A stretch of DNA of 64,000 nt from Brenneria salicis ATCC 15712 = DSM 30166. GTDB taxonomy: Bacteria; Pseudomonadota; Gammaproteobacteria; Enterobacterales; Enterobacteriaceae. Shown here one piece after another: positions 35,021-47,979 of this stretch. The first letter of the stretch is position 1. Each line of letters begins with the position of its first letter. Both the position numbers and the translations under genes were made by a program. The stretch spans positions 110,739 to 174,738 of the forward strand of contig NZ_QNRY01000002.1 in assembly GCF_003315515.1 (NCBI RefSeq), in the 5' to 3' direction. The notes under the pieces are model-generated. The model was not told the origin of the DNA, did not search any database, and worked only from the letters and a program-made list of their open reading frames with translations.

Positions 35021-36739
35021 TCAGGTCCTCTCCGTTTTGCTAAGCCACATTTCATCCATCGCGCCGCCGCGGATCTGCATAGGGTAAACATGCTCGCTGC
35101 TGTCGATATGGACATCGACAAACACCAGCCGGTCTTTCTGCGCCAGCGCCTGCGCCAATTTGCTTTCCAGTTCATCCGGCGTATTAATGGAAATACCGAC
35201 ATGTCCGTAAGCCTCGGCCAACTTCACGAAATCCGGTAGTGATTCCATATAGGAGTTGGAGTGACGACCAGAATAAATCATGTCCTGCCATTGCTTCACC
35301 ATGCCCAGGAAACGGTTGTTCAGGTTAACCACCACGATAGGCAAGTCATACTGCAATGCGGTGGACAACTCCTGAATATTCATCTGGATGCTACCGTCGC
35401 CGGTTACACAGATCACGGTTTCTTTCGGCAGCGCCAGTTTGATGCCCAGCGCCGCAGGCAGACCGAATCCCATAGTTCCCAGGCCGCCGGAGTTCACCCA
35501 ACGGCGGGGCAGGTCAAAAGGATAATAGAGCGCGGCGAACATCTGATGCTGGCCCACATCGGATGCGATATACGCCTTACCGTCACTCAGGCGGTGTAGC
35601 GTTTCTATCACCGCCTGCGGCTTGATGCTGTCGCCTTCGGTACTGTATTTCAGACAATGGCGAGCGCGCCATTGCTCAATATTTCGCCACCAGTCGCACA
35701 ACGCATCGAACTGCTGCGGGGTTTCGTCCTGGGCCAGCAATTCCAGCATCAGGCTCAGTACCTGTTTGGCATCGCCCACGATCGGAATATCCGCATCGAC
35801 CGTTTTGGAAATTGAGGCGGGATCGATATCAATGTGCAGTACGGTGGCATCAGGACAATATTTCGCCAGATTATTGGTCGTGCGATCATCAAAGCGCACG
35901 CCGACGGCAAAAATAACGTTCGAATGATGCATCGCCATGTTAGCTTCATAAGTGCCGTGCATCCCCAGCATGCCCAGGCATTGACGATGCGTACCGGGGA
36001 AACCGCCCAGACCCATCAGCGAACAGGTCACCGGCAGATTGAGCTTCTCGGCCAACGCCAGCAGTTCCTCATGACAGCCGGAATTGATCACCCCGCCGCC
36101 GCTGTAAATGATCGGTTTTTCCGCCGCCAGCAGCGTTTGCAACGCACGTCGAATCTGTCCTTTATGTCCCTGAACCGTCGGGTTATAAGAACGCATGCTG
36201 ACATAATCGGGATAAACGTAAGGCAACTTGTTGGCCGGGTTCATCACATCTTTCGGTAAGTCCACCACCACCGGCCCAGGACGGCCGCTGGATGCCAGAT
36301 AAAATGCTTTTTTCAGTATCGTTGGTACATCTTCCGCCTGCTTGACCAGAAAACTGTGCTTCACGATAGGCCGGGAAATGCCCACCATATCGCACTCCTG
36401 AAACGCATCGTAACCAATCAGCGATGTCGCCACCTGACCAGACAGCACAACCATAGGAATTGAATCCATATAGGCTGTCGCAATACCGGTAATGGCATTG
36501 GTCGCGCCGGGGCCGGACGTCACCAGCACCACGCCGACCTCGCCCGTGGCGCGTGCATAACCATCAGCCATATGAACAGCGCCTTGTTCGTGGCGAACCA
36601 AAATATGTTCAATACCACCGACCGTATGCAAGGCATCGTAAATATCCAGCACCGCACCGCCGGGATAGCCGAACACATGTTTCACGCCCTGATCGATCAA
36701 CGATCGGACCACCATCTCGGCGCCTGACAACATATCCAT
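35021..36739 (-). CDS. ilvI: Acetolactate synthase III, large catalytic subunit
   Basis: Thiamine-diphosphate enzyme that makes acetolactate or acetohydroxybutyrate in branched-chain amino acid synthesis. The 572 residues resemble E. coli IlvI. The catalytic Glu is in [20 protein letters not shown]. The ThDP motif begins at [19 protein letters not shown] and closes at VVVNLNN, and the FAD region is [16 protein letters not shown]. The upstream 260 bases (36740-36999) are AT-rich near the start, which fits the Lrp-controlled ilvIH promoter of E. coli, but I did not define Lrp sites. Confidence 0.97.
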   Translation of the reverse strand: MDMLSGAEMVVRSLIDQGVKHVFGYPGGAVLDIYDALHTVGGIEHILVRHEQGAVHMADGYARATGEVGVVLVTSGPGATNAITGIATAYMDSIPMVVLSGQVATSLIGYDAFQECDMVGISRPIVKHSFLVKQAEDVPTILKKAFYLASSGRPGPVVVDLPKDVMNPANKLPYVYPDYVSMRSYNPTVQGHKGQIRRALQTLLAAEKPIIYSGGGVINSGCHEELLALAEKLNLPVTCSLMGLGGFPGTHRQCLGMLGMHGTYEANMAMHHSNVIFAVGVRFDDRTTNNLAKYCPDATVLHIDIDPASISKTVDADIPIVGDAKQVLSLMLELLAQDETPQQFDALCDWWRNIEQWRARHCLKYSTEGDSIKPQAVIETLHRLSDGKAYIASDVGQHQMFAALYYPFDLPRRWVNSGGLGTMGFGLPAALGIKLALPKETVICVTGDGSIQMNIQELSTALQYDLPIVVVNLNNRFLGMVKQWQDMIYSGRHSNSYMESLPDFVKLAEAYGHVGISINTPDELESKLAQALAQKDRLVFVDVHIDSSEHVYPMQIRGGAMDEMWLSKTERT

Positions 36740-36999
36740 GGTTTTGCCTCTTAATACAACAGGGTTTGTAAATATAACTAATCAACATAACGCGAGATTA
36801 TGACGTAGGCAAACGGCAAAAAACCATCCCGCCCCAGGATTCTAAGCGGGGATCAGCCGCAGGGAGGTCAAGATCTGAGATAAAACACTGAATAGCGGCC
36901 TCTGTGTTTAACGTATCTTCCACAAAGGCCATGAATTACAGCGCGAAATCTTGCGTCCCGCTATTTTCTGAGTAACCGCTTTTCCCGCTACGACAACCA

Positions 37000-38805
37000 T
37001 CATGATTCAGGATACATGGCATCAATTTCCAACTGGTAGCGTTGGTTGATGACTTTACGACGCAACTTTAACGTTGGCGTAAGCTCTCCCTCTTCCATCG
37101 AAAACGGTGCGGGCAACAACGTAAACTTTTTCACTTGTTCGACACGGGATAACTCTTTTTGCATTTCGCGCAGACGCCGCTCGAACAATTCGATGATATG
37201 GCTATGGCGCAGCAGTTCCAGACGATCATGGTATTTCAGATTAACGGAGCGGGCATACTCTTCCAGCGCTTCAAAGCATGGCACAATCAAGGCGGAGACG
37301 TACTTGCGCGTATCCGCGATAATCGCGATCTGATCAATAAAGCGGTCCTGTCCCAACGTGCCTTCCAGATGCTGCGGCGCGATATATTTTCCACCTGAAG
37401 TCTTCATCAGATCTTTCAGACGTTCCGTGATGAACAGATTACCGTCCGCATCCAACTCGCCGGCATCGCCGGTTTTGAGCCAACCATCCCCGGTAAAGAC
37501 CTCGGCCGTTTCCTGCGGACGATGAAAATAACCGCGCATCACCGTGGCGCCACGCACCTGAATTTCGTTATCCGCGCCAATCCGCACCTCAATCTCCGGC
37601 AAGGGCGTGCCGATCGATCCTAAACGGAAATGGTGCGCTTCCCAGCAGGAAACCGTCGCACAGGTTTCGGCCATGCCGTAACCGTATATGATGCGCACGC
37701 CCAGGGAGAGAAAAAACTGGATGATGTTGTCATCCAACCGTGCGCCCGCCGCCGGCATGAAGCGGATCTGTCCGCCCAAAAGCTGACGTAATTTACTGAG
37801 AACCAAACGATCGGCATAACGGTGCATAATTCGGTTGAATATGCCGGGACGTTTTCCCGTATTGTGCATCCGACAAACGGCGTCTCCCTGGGCGATGGCC
37901 CAACGGAACAGGTACTGGCGATACCAGGGCGCCTGCGCCACTTTTTCATGGACGGCGCTGTACACTTTCTCGTAGAAACGGGGAACCGCGCACATCAGGG
38001 TCGGTTTAACCGCCTGCATCGCCTCGCGAACCTGACTGGTATCGCTGAGGTACACATTCTGCGCGCCGCTATGCATGATAAAAAAACTCCACGCACGCTC
38101 GAATACATGGGATAGCGGCAGAAAACACAGCGAACGGTCGGCGTCGGATACACTCAGACGTTGATCATGCAGCCGGAGTTGCATCGCCATATTCGCGTAA
38201 TCCAGCATCACGCCCTTGGGTTCGCCCGTAGTGCCGGAGGTATAAATCAGGGTGAACAGATCGCTGAGTTCACGGCTATCAATGCGGTTTTGCAGTTCGT
38301 TATGCCAGAAGGCTTCCCCGGCCTGGGATTCAAATTCACGCAGAGAAACGGCAATGTCGCAATTACGCAAATCCACGTCATCATCCAGCACGATGATGTT
38401 GCGCAATTGCGGACACGTATCACGTAACGCCAGCAACGCATCAAACTGCACCTGTCCGCCAACAAAGAGCGTGCGAATATCGGCGTCATTAATGATAAAT
38501 GCGGCTTGCGACGCGGTATTGGTGGCATAAATCGGCACGCTGATGGCTCGCAGATGCAGCAGGGATAAATCCGCCAGCGTCCAGTTCATTGAGTTGTGCG
38601 AGAAAATGGCGACGCGCTCCTGCACATCCACGCCTAATTCCAGTAAAGCAGCGGCAATACGCCGAATACGCCGCCCCGCCTGTGACCAGGTAAGCTGTTT
38701 CTCTTCGCCTGGCGCCCATTCACGCAACGCGATATGCCCGGCGCAATGCGCGATCTGATGCTGTACCCGGTGTACCACATGGTATTGCTGTAAAAGATTG
38801 TTCAT
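37000..38805 (-). CDS. Long-chain fatty acid-CoA ligase (AMP-forming, ANL superfamily)
   Basis: Adenylate-forming enzyme of the long-chain acyl-CoA synthetase group. Motifs in order: LTWSQAGRRIRRIAAALLELG, the P-loop YTSGTTGEPKGVMLDYANM near residue 185, YGYGMAETCATVSCW, and the hinge and A8 region LKTGDAGELDADGNLFITERLKDLMKTSGGKYIAPQHLE. It resembles FadD15/Faa-type ligases more than E. coli FadD. The start is uncertain: ATG 38805 (MNNLLQQYH, 601 residues), 38823 and 38859 are in frame and none has a good ribosome-binding site. It stands between ilvI and the leu leader, where E. coli has leuO. The substrate in vivo is unknown. Confidence 0.85.
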   Translation of the reverse strand: MNNLLQQYHVVHRVQHQIAHCAGHIALREWAPGEEKQLTWSQAGRRIRRIAAALLELGVDVQERVAIFSHNSMNWTLADLSLLHLRAISVPIYATNTASQAAFIINDADIRTLFVGGQVQFDALLALRDTCPQLRNIIVLDDDVDLRNCDIAVSLREFESQAGEAFWHNELQNRIDSRELSDLFTLIYTSGTTGEPKGVMLDYANMAMQLRLHDQRLSVSDADRSLCFLPLSHVFERAWSFFIMHSGAQNVYLSDTSQVREAMQAVKPTLMCAVPRFYEKVYSAVHEKVAQAPWYRQYLFRWAIAQGDAVCRMHNTGKRPGIFNRIMHRYADRLVLSKLRQLLGGQIRFMPAAGARLDDNIIQFFLSLGVRIIYGYGMAETCATVSCWEAHHFRLGSIGTPLPEIEVRIGADNEIQVRGATVMRGYFHRPQETAEVFTGDGWLKTGDAGELDADGNLFITERLKDLMKTSGGKYIAPQHLEGTLGQDRFIDQIAIIADTRKYVSALIVPCFEALEEYARSVNLKYHDRLELLRHSHIIELFERRLREMQKELSRVEQVKKFTLLPAPFSMEEGELTPTLKLRRKVINQRYQLEIDAMYPES

Positions 38806-38976
38806 CGATAAAAAGCGACTCATTATCAATTCGTTGGCCGGAAATATTTCAGCGTACATTAGGTGTATTATTTCGGTGGGCAGTCTACCGTCATCGCTCG
38901 GAATCGCAACGCTATTTCTGCCATAAATAGCGACCTATAGCGAGGTTACTTGACGCGCATCACATCAAATCAAAGG

Positions 38977-39005
38977 TTGACATAACCCTGAAGATCAAGT
39001 ACCAA
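38977..39005 (+). promoter_or_regulatory. Probable promoter of leuLABCD
   Basis: TTGACA at 38977-38982, a 17-base spacer and TACCAA at 39000-39005, about 35 bases before the leader peptide start. The -35 is perfect and the -10 is weak. The position fits the leu operon promoter of relatives. Nothing else is visible between the ligase gene and the leader. Confidence 0.45.
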
Positions 39006-39039
39006 TAACCCCATATCGAATTCCAGATGACGAGACATC

Positions 39040-39123
39040 ATGTTCAATTTTGTTTTCCTACTAAGCCTACTACTAGACGCATCAACATTGCGCGGTATGC
39101 TGGTGGGCAAAATTCACAACTGA
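39040..39123 (+). CDS. leuL: leu operon leader peptide
   Basis: Twenty-seven codon frame, MFNFVFLLSLLLDASTLRG..., with five CTA leucine codons at positions 7, 8, 10, 11 and 12. Rare CTA leucine codons are the control codons in enterobacterial leu leaders: ribosome stalling on scarce leucyl-tRNA prevents formation of the terminator that follows. It ends in TGA, 23 bases before the attenuator stem. Confidence 0.9.
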   Translation: MFNFVFLLSLLLDASTLRGMLVGKIHN

Positions 39124-39146
39124 TTTCACGCCACCCAAATAAAAAA

Positions 39147-39173
39147 CCCGCGCCGATGCGCGGGTTTTTTTTT
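39147..39173 (+). terminator. leu operon transcription attenuator
   Basis: CCCGCGC-CGAT-GCGCGGG (39147-39164), extended by an A-run on the left, followed by nine T residues (39165-39173). It is a textbook intrinsic terminator between leuL and leuA, so it is the attenuator. Confidence 0.92.
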
Positions 39174-39213
39174 ACTCGCCGGGCGCCAGATAAACATGAC
39201 AAGGAACCAACCA

Positions 39214-41885
<2,672 letters not shown>

Positions 41886-41887
41886 TC

Positions 41888-43288
41888 ATGGGTAAGACGT
41901 TATATCAGAAATTATTTGATGCGCATGTGGTTCACGAAGCGCCGAATGAAACGCCCCTGCTGTATATCGATCGTCATCTGGTGCACGAGGTGACGTCGCC
42001 GCAGGCTTTTGATGGTCTGCGGGCCATGGGCCGCAAGATTCGCCAACCGGGTAAGACCTTTGCGACCATGGACCATAACGTTTCCACGCAAACCAAAGAT
42101 ATCAATGCCAGTGGCGAAATGGCGCGCATTCAGATGCAGGAACTGATCAAGAACTGTGCTGAATTCGGCGTACAACTGTATGACCTGAACCATCCGTTTC
42201 AGGGCATTGTCCATGTCATCGGCCCGGAGCAAGGAATGACGCTGCCGGGAATGACCATTGTGTGCGGCGATTCCCATACCGCGACGCACGGCGCATTCGG
42301 CTCGCTGGCGTTTGGCATCGGCACCTCGGAAGTTGAACATGTGCTGGCGACGCAAACCCTGAAACAGGGCCGCGCCAAAACCATGAAGATCGAAGTCACA
42401 GGCGATGCGACGCCGGGCATCACCGCGAAAGATATCGTGCTGGCGATTATCGGTAAAACCGGCAGCGCTGGCGGCACCGGCCATGTGGTTGAATTCTGCG
42501 GTAAAGCGATTCAGGCGCTGAGCATGGAAGGCCGTATGACGCTGTGCAACATGGCGATTGAAATGGGCGCCAAAGCAGGTCTGGTCGCACCGGATGAAAC
42601 TACGTTCAACTATCTGAAAGGACGTCAGTTTGCGCCGAAAGACGCGAACTGGGATGCGGCCGTCGCTTGCTGGAACACGCTGAAATCGGACGACAACGCG
42701 CAATTCGATACCGTCGTCACGCTGGATGCCGCGCAGATTGCCCCGCAGGTTACCTGGGGCACCAACCCCGGTCAGGTTATCGCCGTCGATCAGGTCATTC
42801 CGTCTCCCGAATCGTTCAGCGATCCGGTAGAGCGCGCCTCAGCCGCCAAAGCGCTGGCCTATATGGACTTGCAGCCCGGCATCAAACTGACCGATGTGGC
42901 GATTAATAAAGTCTTTATCGGCTCCTGCACCAACTCGCGCATTGAAGATCTGCGCGCCGCGGCGGAAATAGCCAAAGGCCGCAAAGTGGCTCAGGGCGTG
43001 CAGGCCATCGTCGTCCCCGGTTCAGGTCCGGTGAAAACTATGGCGGAACTGGAAGGACTGGATAAAGTGTTTATCGAGGCGGGTTTCGAATGGCGTCTGC
43101 CAGGCTGTTCAATGTGTCTGGCGATGAACAACGATCGGCTGAACCCCGGTGAACGTTGCGCATCAACCAGCAACCGTAACTTTGAAGGACGTCAGGGCCG
43201 TGACGGACGCACCCATCTGGTCAGCCCGGCGATGGCCGCTGCCGCGGCGGTAACCGGGCATTTTGCCGATATCCGCGAATTGAATTAA
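41888..43288 (+). CDS. leuC: 3-isopropylmalate dehydratase, large subunit
   Basis: Aconitase-family subunit with a [4Fe-4S] cluster; with LeuD it isomerises 2- to 3-isopropylmalate. The 466 residues equal E. coli LeuC. The cluster cysteines are in [20 protein letters not shown] and GCSMCLAMN, and the active-site region [30 protein letters not shown] is intact. It starts 2 bases after leuB. Confidence 0.97.
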   Translation: MGKTLYQKLFDAHVVHEAPNETPLLYIDRHLVHEVTSPQAFDGLRAMGRKIRQPGKTFATMDHNVSTQTKDINASGEMARIQMQELIKNCAEFGVQLYDLNHPFQGIVHVIGPEQGMTLPGMTIVCGDSHTATHGAFGSLAFGIGTSEVEHVLATQTLKQGRAKTMKIEVTGDATPGITAKDIVLAIIGKTGSAGGTGHVVEFCGKAIQALSMEGRMTLCNMAIEMGAKAGLVAPDETTFNYLKGRQFAPKDANWDAAVACWNTLKSDDNAQFDTVVTLDAAQIAPQVTWGTNPGQVIAVDQVIPSPESFSDPVERASAAKALAYMDLQPGIKLTDVAINKVFIGSCTNSRIEDLRAAAEIAKGRKVAQGVQAIVVPGSGPVKTMAELEGLDKVFIEAGFEWRLPGCSMCLAMNNDRLNPGERCASTSNRNFEGRQGRDGRTHLVSPAMAAAAAVTGHFADIRELN

Positions 43289-43301
43289 GAGAGAAACCAA
43301 C

Positions 43302-43904
43302 ATGGCTAAATTTACGCAACATACCGGTCTGGTGGTTCCCCTGGATGCCGCTAACGTCGATACCGATGCCATTATTCCAAAACAGTTTTTGCAAAAGGTC
43401 ACACGTACCGGCTTTGGTCAGCACCTGTTTAACGACTGGCGTTTTCTGGATGAGGCCGGTCAGGAACCCAACCCTGATTTTGTGCTGAACAAACCCCGCT
43501 ATAAAGGTGCCAGCATTTTGCTGGCGCGTGAAAACTTCGGCTGTGGTTCATCCCGCGAACATGCGCCGTGGGCATTGACTGACTATGGTTTCAACGTGAT
43601 TATCGCGCCAAGCTTCGCCGATATCTTTTACGGCAACGCGTTTAACAATCAGTTGCTGCCCGTTACGCTGAGCGAGGCTGAGGTGGATGAACTGTTCAAA
43701 CTGGTTGAAGGACAGCAGGGCATGACCTTTACGGTCGATCTGGAAAATCAGGTTGTGCATGCCGGAGACAAACACTATACGTTTGAAATCGGTAGTTTCC
43801 GTCGTCACTGCATGATCAACGGGCTGGATAGTATCGGGCTGACGCTGCAACACGAAGCGTCCATCGCGGAATACGAGAAAAATCAGCCGTCATTTCTGCA
43901 TTGA
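43302..43904 (+). CDS. leuD: 3-isopropylmalate dehydratase, small subunit
   Basis: Swivelling-domain subunit that completes isopropylmalate isomerase with LeuC. The 200 residues contain [21 protein letters not shown] and the substrate loop [18 protein letters not shown]. It is last in leuABCD. In E. coli the next conserved genes are setA/sgrS; here about 11 kb of accessory genes intervene. Confidence 0.97.
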   Translation: MAKFTQHTGLVVPLDAANVDTDAIIPKQFLQKVTRTGFGQHLFNDWRFLDEAGQEPNPDFVLNKPRYKGASILLARENFGCGSSREHAPWALTDYGFNVIIAPSFADIFYGNAFNNQLLPVTLSEAEVDELFKLVEGQQGMTFTVDLENQVVHAGDKHYTFEIGSFRRHCMINGLDSIGLTLQHEASIAEYEKNQPSFLH

Positions 43905-43912
43905 TCGATCAG

Positions 43913-43938
43913 GCAGGGGCGTCGTCAGACGCCCCTGC
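43913..43938. terminator. Strong hairpin between leuD and the convergent exporter gene
   Basis: A perfect 11-base stem, GCAGGGGCGTC (43913-43923) and GACGCCCCTGC (43928-43938), with a 4-base loop. It lies between two convergent genes. T-runs are weak on both sides, but stem strength and position support a bidirectional terminator. Confidence 0.7.
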
Positions 43939-43945
43939 TCATTCA

Positions 43946-45157
43946 TTACTTGCGAACACGCTGCTGACGCCAAATTTCCCCGCTCATGACACAAAAGATC
44001 AACGTCATCACCAGCGCCCCGGCGATAAGCGCGTCTTCTCCCCGCCACATCGTCACTAACGGAACCAGACAGGCGCTCAGGCCATAACCCAACGTATGGC
44101 TGGTGGCGATCCAACCAGCCCCGGCCCCCGCCTGAAGCCGATCATTGAGCAGTATCTGATAGGAGGGCTTAGCCAGCGCCGCGCCAAACGACATTATCCC
44201 GCAACCAAGATAAAACAGCGCCACGCCTCCCCACACCATCAATGTCAACCCCAGCGTTATGACGCCGCCCGATAAGATCAACAACGCGCCGGGCGACAAA
44301 AGCTGTCGCCGCAACACCGTAAATTGCGCCAGCAACGCAGTGATGGCCGCCAGACTCAACAACAGCGCCACCTGATGGCTGAGCGATTCCCCGTGGGCAG
44401 GGAACCGCATTTTCAGCGCAGGCGACAAGCCAAGCTGCATCAGACTGACGGCGGCGGCCAGACACAGCGCGCAACACAAATACAGCAGCATATTCGCACG
44501 CAGTCTCACCGGCAAACGCGCGGGCGATATCTGTGGCGGTTCACCCTGCTCACGCCAGATAATCAGCAATGCCAGCAACGGCGTCAGCGCCATCAACCAC
44601 AATGGCGCCAGCGGATGCAGCACCAGCGCAGCCGACGCGCATAACGGGCCGAACAGACGTCCGCCGCTTAAGCCGGAACTGATCGCGGCCAGCGCCCTCA
44701 TTCGGTGGTCCGGCCCCGCCCGCTGCAACGCCCATACCTGACAGGCCGGCACCATACCCGATACCGTCAGCCCGTAAATAATGCGCGCCACAATCAATCC
44801 GCATAATCCCACCGTCACAGACAACCATTCCTGAACCATTCCCAGGCAGGCCAGCGCCAATAACATAAAACTCAGTAAATACTCGCACAGCGACGCCACC
44901 ACCACCGGCTTACAGCCGTATCGATCAATCCGCCGCCCCCACCACGGCGAAGCCGGGAGAAAAAGAATAGAACCCAGCGTCAATAAACCCGCCCAGACTG
45001 ACAGTGAAAGTTTAGTTTCACTAACCAGTATCGGTAACGCCACCAGCAACCCATTCTGGCCAATACCTAACAGACCGGCGCACAGCGCCAGCGTCCAATA
45101 GTTTTCTCTGGAAAACGATATGGGCTTTGCTGTCCCTAAAAATGGCAAATGTCGCAT
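43946..45157 (-). CDS. MFS transporter, ShiF-like, putative aerobactin exporter
   Basis: The 403 residues have about twelve hydrophobic segments and a major-facilitator loop between segments 2 and 3 (PWWGRRIDRYGCKPVVVAS). It is divergent from iucA. The aerobactin loci of pColV plasmids and Shigella islands carry a transporter gene, shiF, in the same divergent position, so siderophore export is the likely role. The identification rests mainly on context. The Fur box in the 137-base gap to iucA probably controls both directions. Confidence 0.75.
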   Translation of the reverse strand: MRHLPFLGTAKPISFSRENYWTLALCAGLLGIGQNGLLVALPILVSETKLSLSVWAGLLTLGSILFLPASPWWGRRIDRYGCKPVVVASLCEYLLSFMLLALACLGMVQEWLSVTVGLCGLIVARIIYGLTVSGMVPACQVWALQRAGPDHRMRALAAISSGLSGGRLFGPLCASAALVLHPLAPLWLMALTPLLALLIIWREQGEPPQISPARLPVRLRANMLLYLCCALCLAAAVSLMQLGLSPALKMRFPAHGESLSHQVALLLSLAAITALLAQFTVLRRQLLSPGALLILSGGVITLGLTLMVWGGVALFYLGCGIMSFGAALAKPSYQILLNDRLQAGAGAGWIATSHTLGYGLSACLVPLVTMWRGEDALIAGALVMTLIFCVMSGEIWRQQRVRK

Positions 45158-45229
45158 GAAATGTAATTAATCCGTAATGTTAGTGTATGAATAAAAGAGG
45201 AAAACTGACAAAATCTTAACATTAAGATT

Positions 45230-45248
45230 GATAATAAGAATTATTATT
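45230..45248. promoter_or_regulatory. Fur box in the shiF-iucA intergenic region
   Basis: GATAATAAGAATTATTATT agrees with the 19-base Fur consensus (GATAATGATAATCATTATC) at 15 positions. It lies about 47 bases before the iucA start and 73 from the divergent exporter start. Iron repression of aerobactin synthesis through Fur is established in E. coli. Confidence 0.8.
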
Positions 45249-45294
45249 GTCAGAATTCAAGTTCTCATTTGGACGAACGAGAACCCTGCTCACC

Positions 45295-47034
45295 ATGAAC
45301 ATGCAGAAATCAAATCAGGTAAATGATGTAGCGGCTCAATGTTTTCTTAATGCATTGATAAGGGAAACTAAGGATTGGTATGTGGAACATGCCCCTGACA
45401 ATCAGACGCTGACCGCTGTCATACTTCCTTTGTCGCCATCGCGAATGCTCCGATTACCGCTTATCTATTTCTCCGCCACCCAGCATCACCGCTACCGTTT
45501 TCCCGCTCAGTTGGTATCGGACGGCAGCCCGCGGGATATTGATTTCGCCACGCTGGTTTCAGCGCTGCTGGAGAAACCCGCTATTGCCGAAAACCTGCCC
45601 GTACAAGTGCTGACAAGCTTCCGCCAGCGGGTACTGGAAAGTCACCACCACACGCATCAGGCCATCGCGCAGCGCCTCGACTGGCCGATGCTGCGCCACA
45701 AGCCGTTGACCTTCGCTCAGGCGGAACAAGGTTTACTGGTCGGTCATGCGTTTCATCCGGCGCCGAAGTCTCACCAACCTTTTAATGAGACGCAAGCGCA
45801 GCGCTATCTACCGGATTTCGCCGCTCGTTTTCCATTGCATTGGTTCGCCGTTGCCAGAGAACAGATTGGCGGGGAAAGTCTCGGCATCAGCCTACAGCAG
45901 CGTCTGCTGCGGTTCGCGGTAGAAAACGCGCCGGACCTGATAGGTCACGTCACTGACGATGTGTGGCTGCTGCCCATGCACCCCTGGCAGGCGGAACACC
46001 TGCTGCAACAAAACTGGTGCCGGCAGTTGTTGCGGCGAGGCATGCTGCGTGACCTGGGCGAGGCCGGACAGTACTGGCTACCGACCTCTTCGTCGCGCTC
46101 GCTTTACTGCCCGACCAGCCGCGACATGATCAAATTCTCCCTCAGCGTGCGGCTGACCAACTCGATCCGCACCCTATTCATTAAAGAGCTAAAACGAGGC
46201 ATGCGGCTGGCGCGGCTGGCGCAAACTTCGCGCTGGCAGACTTTACAGGCTCGCTATCCCACGTTTCAGTTCATGCAGGAAGATGGCTGGGCCGGACTGC
46301 GCAATCTGGAAGGCGAGATAGAAAACGAAAGCCTGTTCGCCCTGCGCCGCAATCTGCTGTTCGGCGACGCAAACAGTCAGACCAATGTTCTGGTCACGCT
46401 GACGCAGGCCGCGCCGGACGGGGGCGACAGTCTGCTGACCGCGGCCGTCCGGCGGCTGGCTGACCGGTTGTCCATTAATCCGGCGCGTGCCGCTCAGGTA
46501 TGGTTGAGCGCCTACTGTCAGCATGTGCTGACGCCGCTGTTCAGCGCCGAAGCGGATTACGGTCTGGTGCTGCTGGCGCACCAACAAAATATTCTGGTGG
46601 AAATGAAGCACGATCTCCCAGTCGGCATGCTGTACCGCGACTGTCAGGGCAGCGGCTTTACGCAACAAGCTCAGACATGGCTGGAAGAAATTGGCGAAGC
46701 CGATGCCGAGAACCGCTTTACCACGCAACAATTGCTGCGCTATTTCCCTTACTACCTGCTGGTGAACTCAACGTTGGCGGTCACCGCGGCCTTAGCCGCC
46801 GCAGGTTTCGGCAGCGAACCACAACTGATGGCGCAGGTGCGCTCTTCTCTTGCCGAATTGCGCGCCACAGCCATGAATACTCATTGTCTGGACTATGTGC
46901 TGGACAGCCCGATGTGGAACTGCAAGGGCAACTTTTTCTGCTATCTGCACGATCACAACGAAAACACCATCGTCGATCCCGCCGTGATCTATTTCAATTT
47001 TCCCAACCCGTTGTTAATTCAGGAGATGGCATGA
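45295..47034 (+). CDS. iucA: Aerobactin synthetase subunit IucA (NIS synthetase)
   Basis: NRPS-independent siderophore synthetase that joins one N6-acetyl-N6-hydroxylysine to citrate. VNDVAAQCFLNALIRETKDW near the start is almost identical to E. coli IucA. The IucA/IucC catalytic blocks include HPWQAEHLLQQNW, SSRSLYCPTSRDMIKFSLSVRLTNSIR and EMKHDLPVGMLYRDCQG, followed by a FhuF-like end. ATG 45295 gives 579 residues. An in-frame TTG at 45247 lies inside the Fur box and is rejected. The stop overlaps the iucB start. Confidence 0.94.
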   Translation: MNMQKSNQVNDVAAQCFLNALIRETKDWYVEHAPDNQTLTAVILPLSPSRMLRLPLIYFSATQHHRYRFPAQLVSDGSPRDIDFATLVSALLEKPAIAENLPVQVLTSFRQRVLESHHHTHQAIAQRLDWPMLRHKPLTFAQAEQGLLVGHAFHPAPKSHQPFNETQAQRYLPDFAARFPLHWFAVAREQIGGESLGISLQQRLLRFAVENAPDLIGHVTDDVWLLPMHPWQAEHLLQQNWCRQLLRRGMLRDLGEAGQYWLPTSSSRSLYCPTSRDMIKFSLSVRLTNSIRTLFIKELKRGMRLARLAQTSRWQTLQARYPTFQFMQEDGWAGLRNLEGEIENESLFALRRNLLFGDANSQTNVLVTLTQAAPDGGDSLLTAAVRRLADRLSINPARAAQVWLSAYCQHVLTPLFSAEADYGLVLLAHQQNILVEMKHDLPVGMLYRDCQGSGFTQQAQTWLEEIGEADAENRFTTQQLLRYFPYYLLVNSTLAVTAALAAAGFGSEPQLMAQVRSSLAELRATAMNTHCLDYVLDSPMWNCKGNFFCYLHDHNENTIVDPAVIYFNFPNPLLIQEMA

Positions 47035-47979
47035 TGCCAGAAGCCAATATCGTTCACGCAATCAATGGCATGTACTGCGAGATACAGGCGCAATCCCTGG
47101 CGCTAAGCTGGGGAGTGGATAACAGCGCGCAGTTGCATTGCCCCGGCGTAATGCCATCCGATTGGCTGGCGGAGGCCATCGATCAGTTATTTATCGCGGT
47201 GCCGACGCTGTCCGGCATATCGCTGCCGTGGCGGGAATGGCGCGATGCCCCGGATGCGCTGGCGCTGTTTGAACAGATCCAAAGCGATTTTCTGGCGCGG
47301 GAAACCTTCTGGCAACTGCCGCTGTGGTTGCGTGCGACGCGCCGCCAGCCGACATCGCCCTTACAGTATGACGACGCGCGCGCTCTGTTATCCCCCGCGT
47401 CCGACGCGTCCGCAAGGGGAAGTTTACCGCCGTTATGACCCGCGCGTCAGACAGACGCTGAGTTTCCGCCTGCCTGACGCCGACCGCGACACGCCGCAGT
47501 TCACCCGCTGGATGAACGACGATCGCATCGCGTTCTTCTGGGAACAACGCGGATCGGAAACCCTGCAATATGATTACCTGATCAGCAAACTTGAAGACGC
47601 CCATCTGTACCCGCTCATCGGTTGTTATGACGACCAGCCCTTCGGCTATTTTGAGGTTTACTGGGCGGCTGAAGACCGTATTGGCCGCCACTATCGCTGG
47701 CAACCGTTCGATCGTGGTCTGCACATGCTGGTCGGCGAGCAGAACTGGCGCGGCGCGAGCTTCGTGCGCAGTTGGCTGCGCGGACTGACGCACTATCTCT
47801 ATCTTGATGCTCCGCAAACCGGGCGGGTAGTGGCTGAACCGCGTGCGGATAATCAGCGCTTGTTCCGCCACCTGCCCGCTGCGGGCTACCGCACCGTCAA
47901 GGAGTTCGATTTCCCGCACAAACGTTCACGTTTGATCATGAATCAGCGCAACGCCTTCTTCACGGAGGTGGGTCTGTAA
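47034..47979 (+). pseudogene. iucB: N6-hydroxylysine O-acetyltransferase IucB, frameshifted
   Basis: Acetyl-CoA-dependent acetylation of N6-hydroxylysine for aerobactin. Residues from MPEANIVHAINGMYCE to QYDDARALLS lie in one frame; PRPTRPQGEVYRRYDPR to the end FFTEVGL lie in the next. Both parts align with E. coli IucB without loss of sequence. The junction is a run of five C at 47392-47396 after TTAT: removing one C restores a single frame of 314 residues (E. coli 315). As it stands, translation from the start ends at 47438. The GNAT domain is in the second part (FDRGLHMLVGEQNWRGASF). This may be a true mutation, phase variation or a sequencing error. Confidence 0.88.

Noticed and set aside
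46500..47033. 5' extension of the iucB frame back into iucA
   Set aside because: This part lies within the conserved iucA gene. IucB homology begins only at the ATG at 47034 with PEANIVH.
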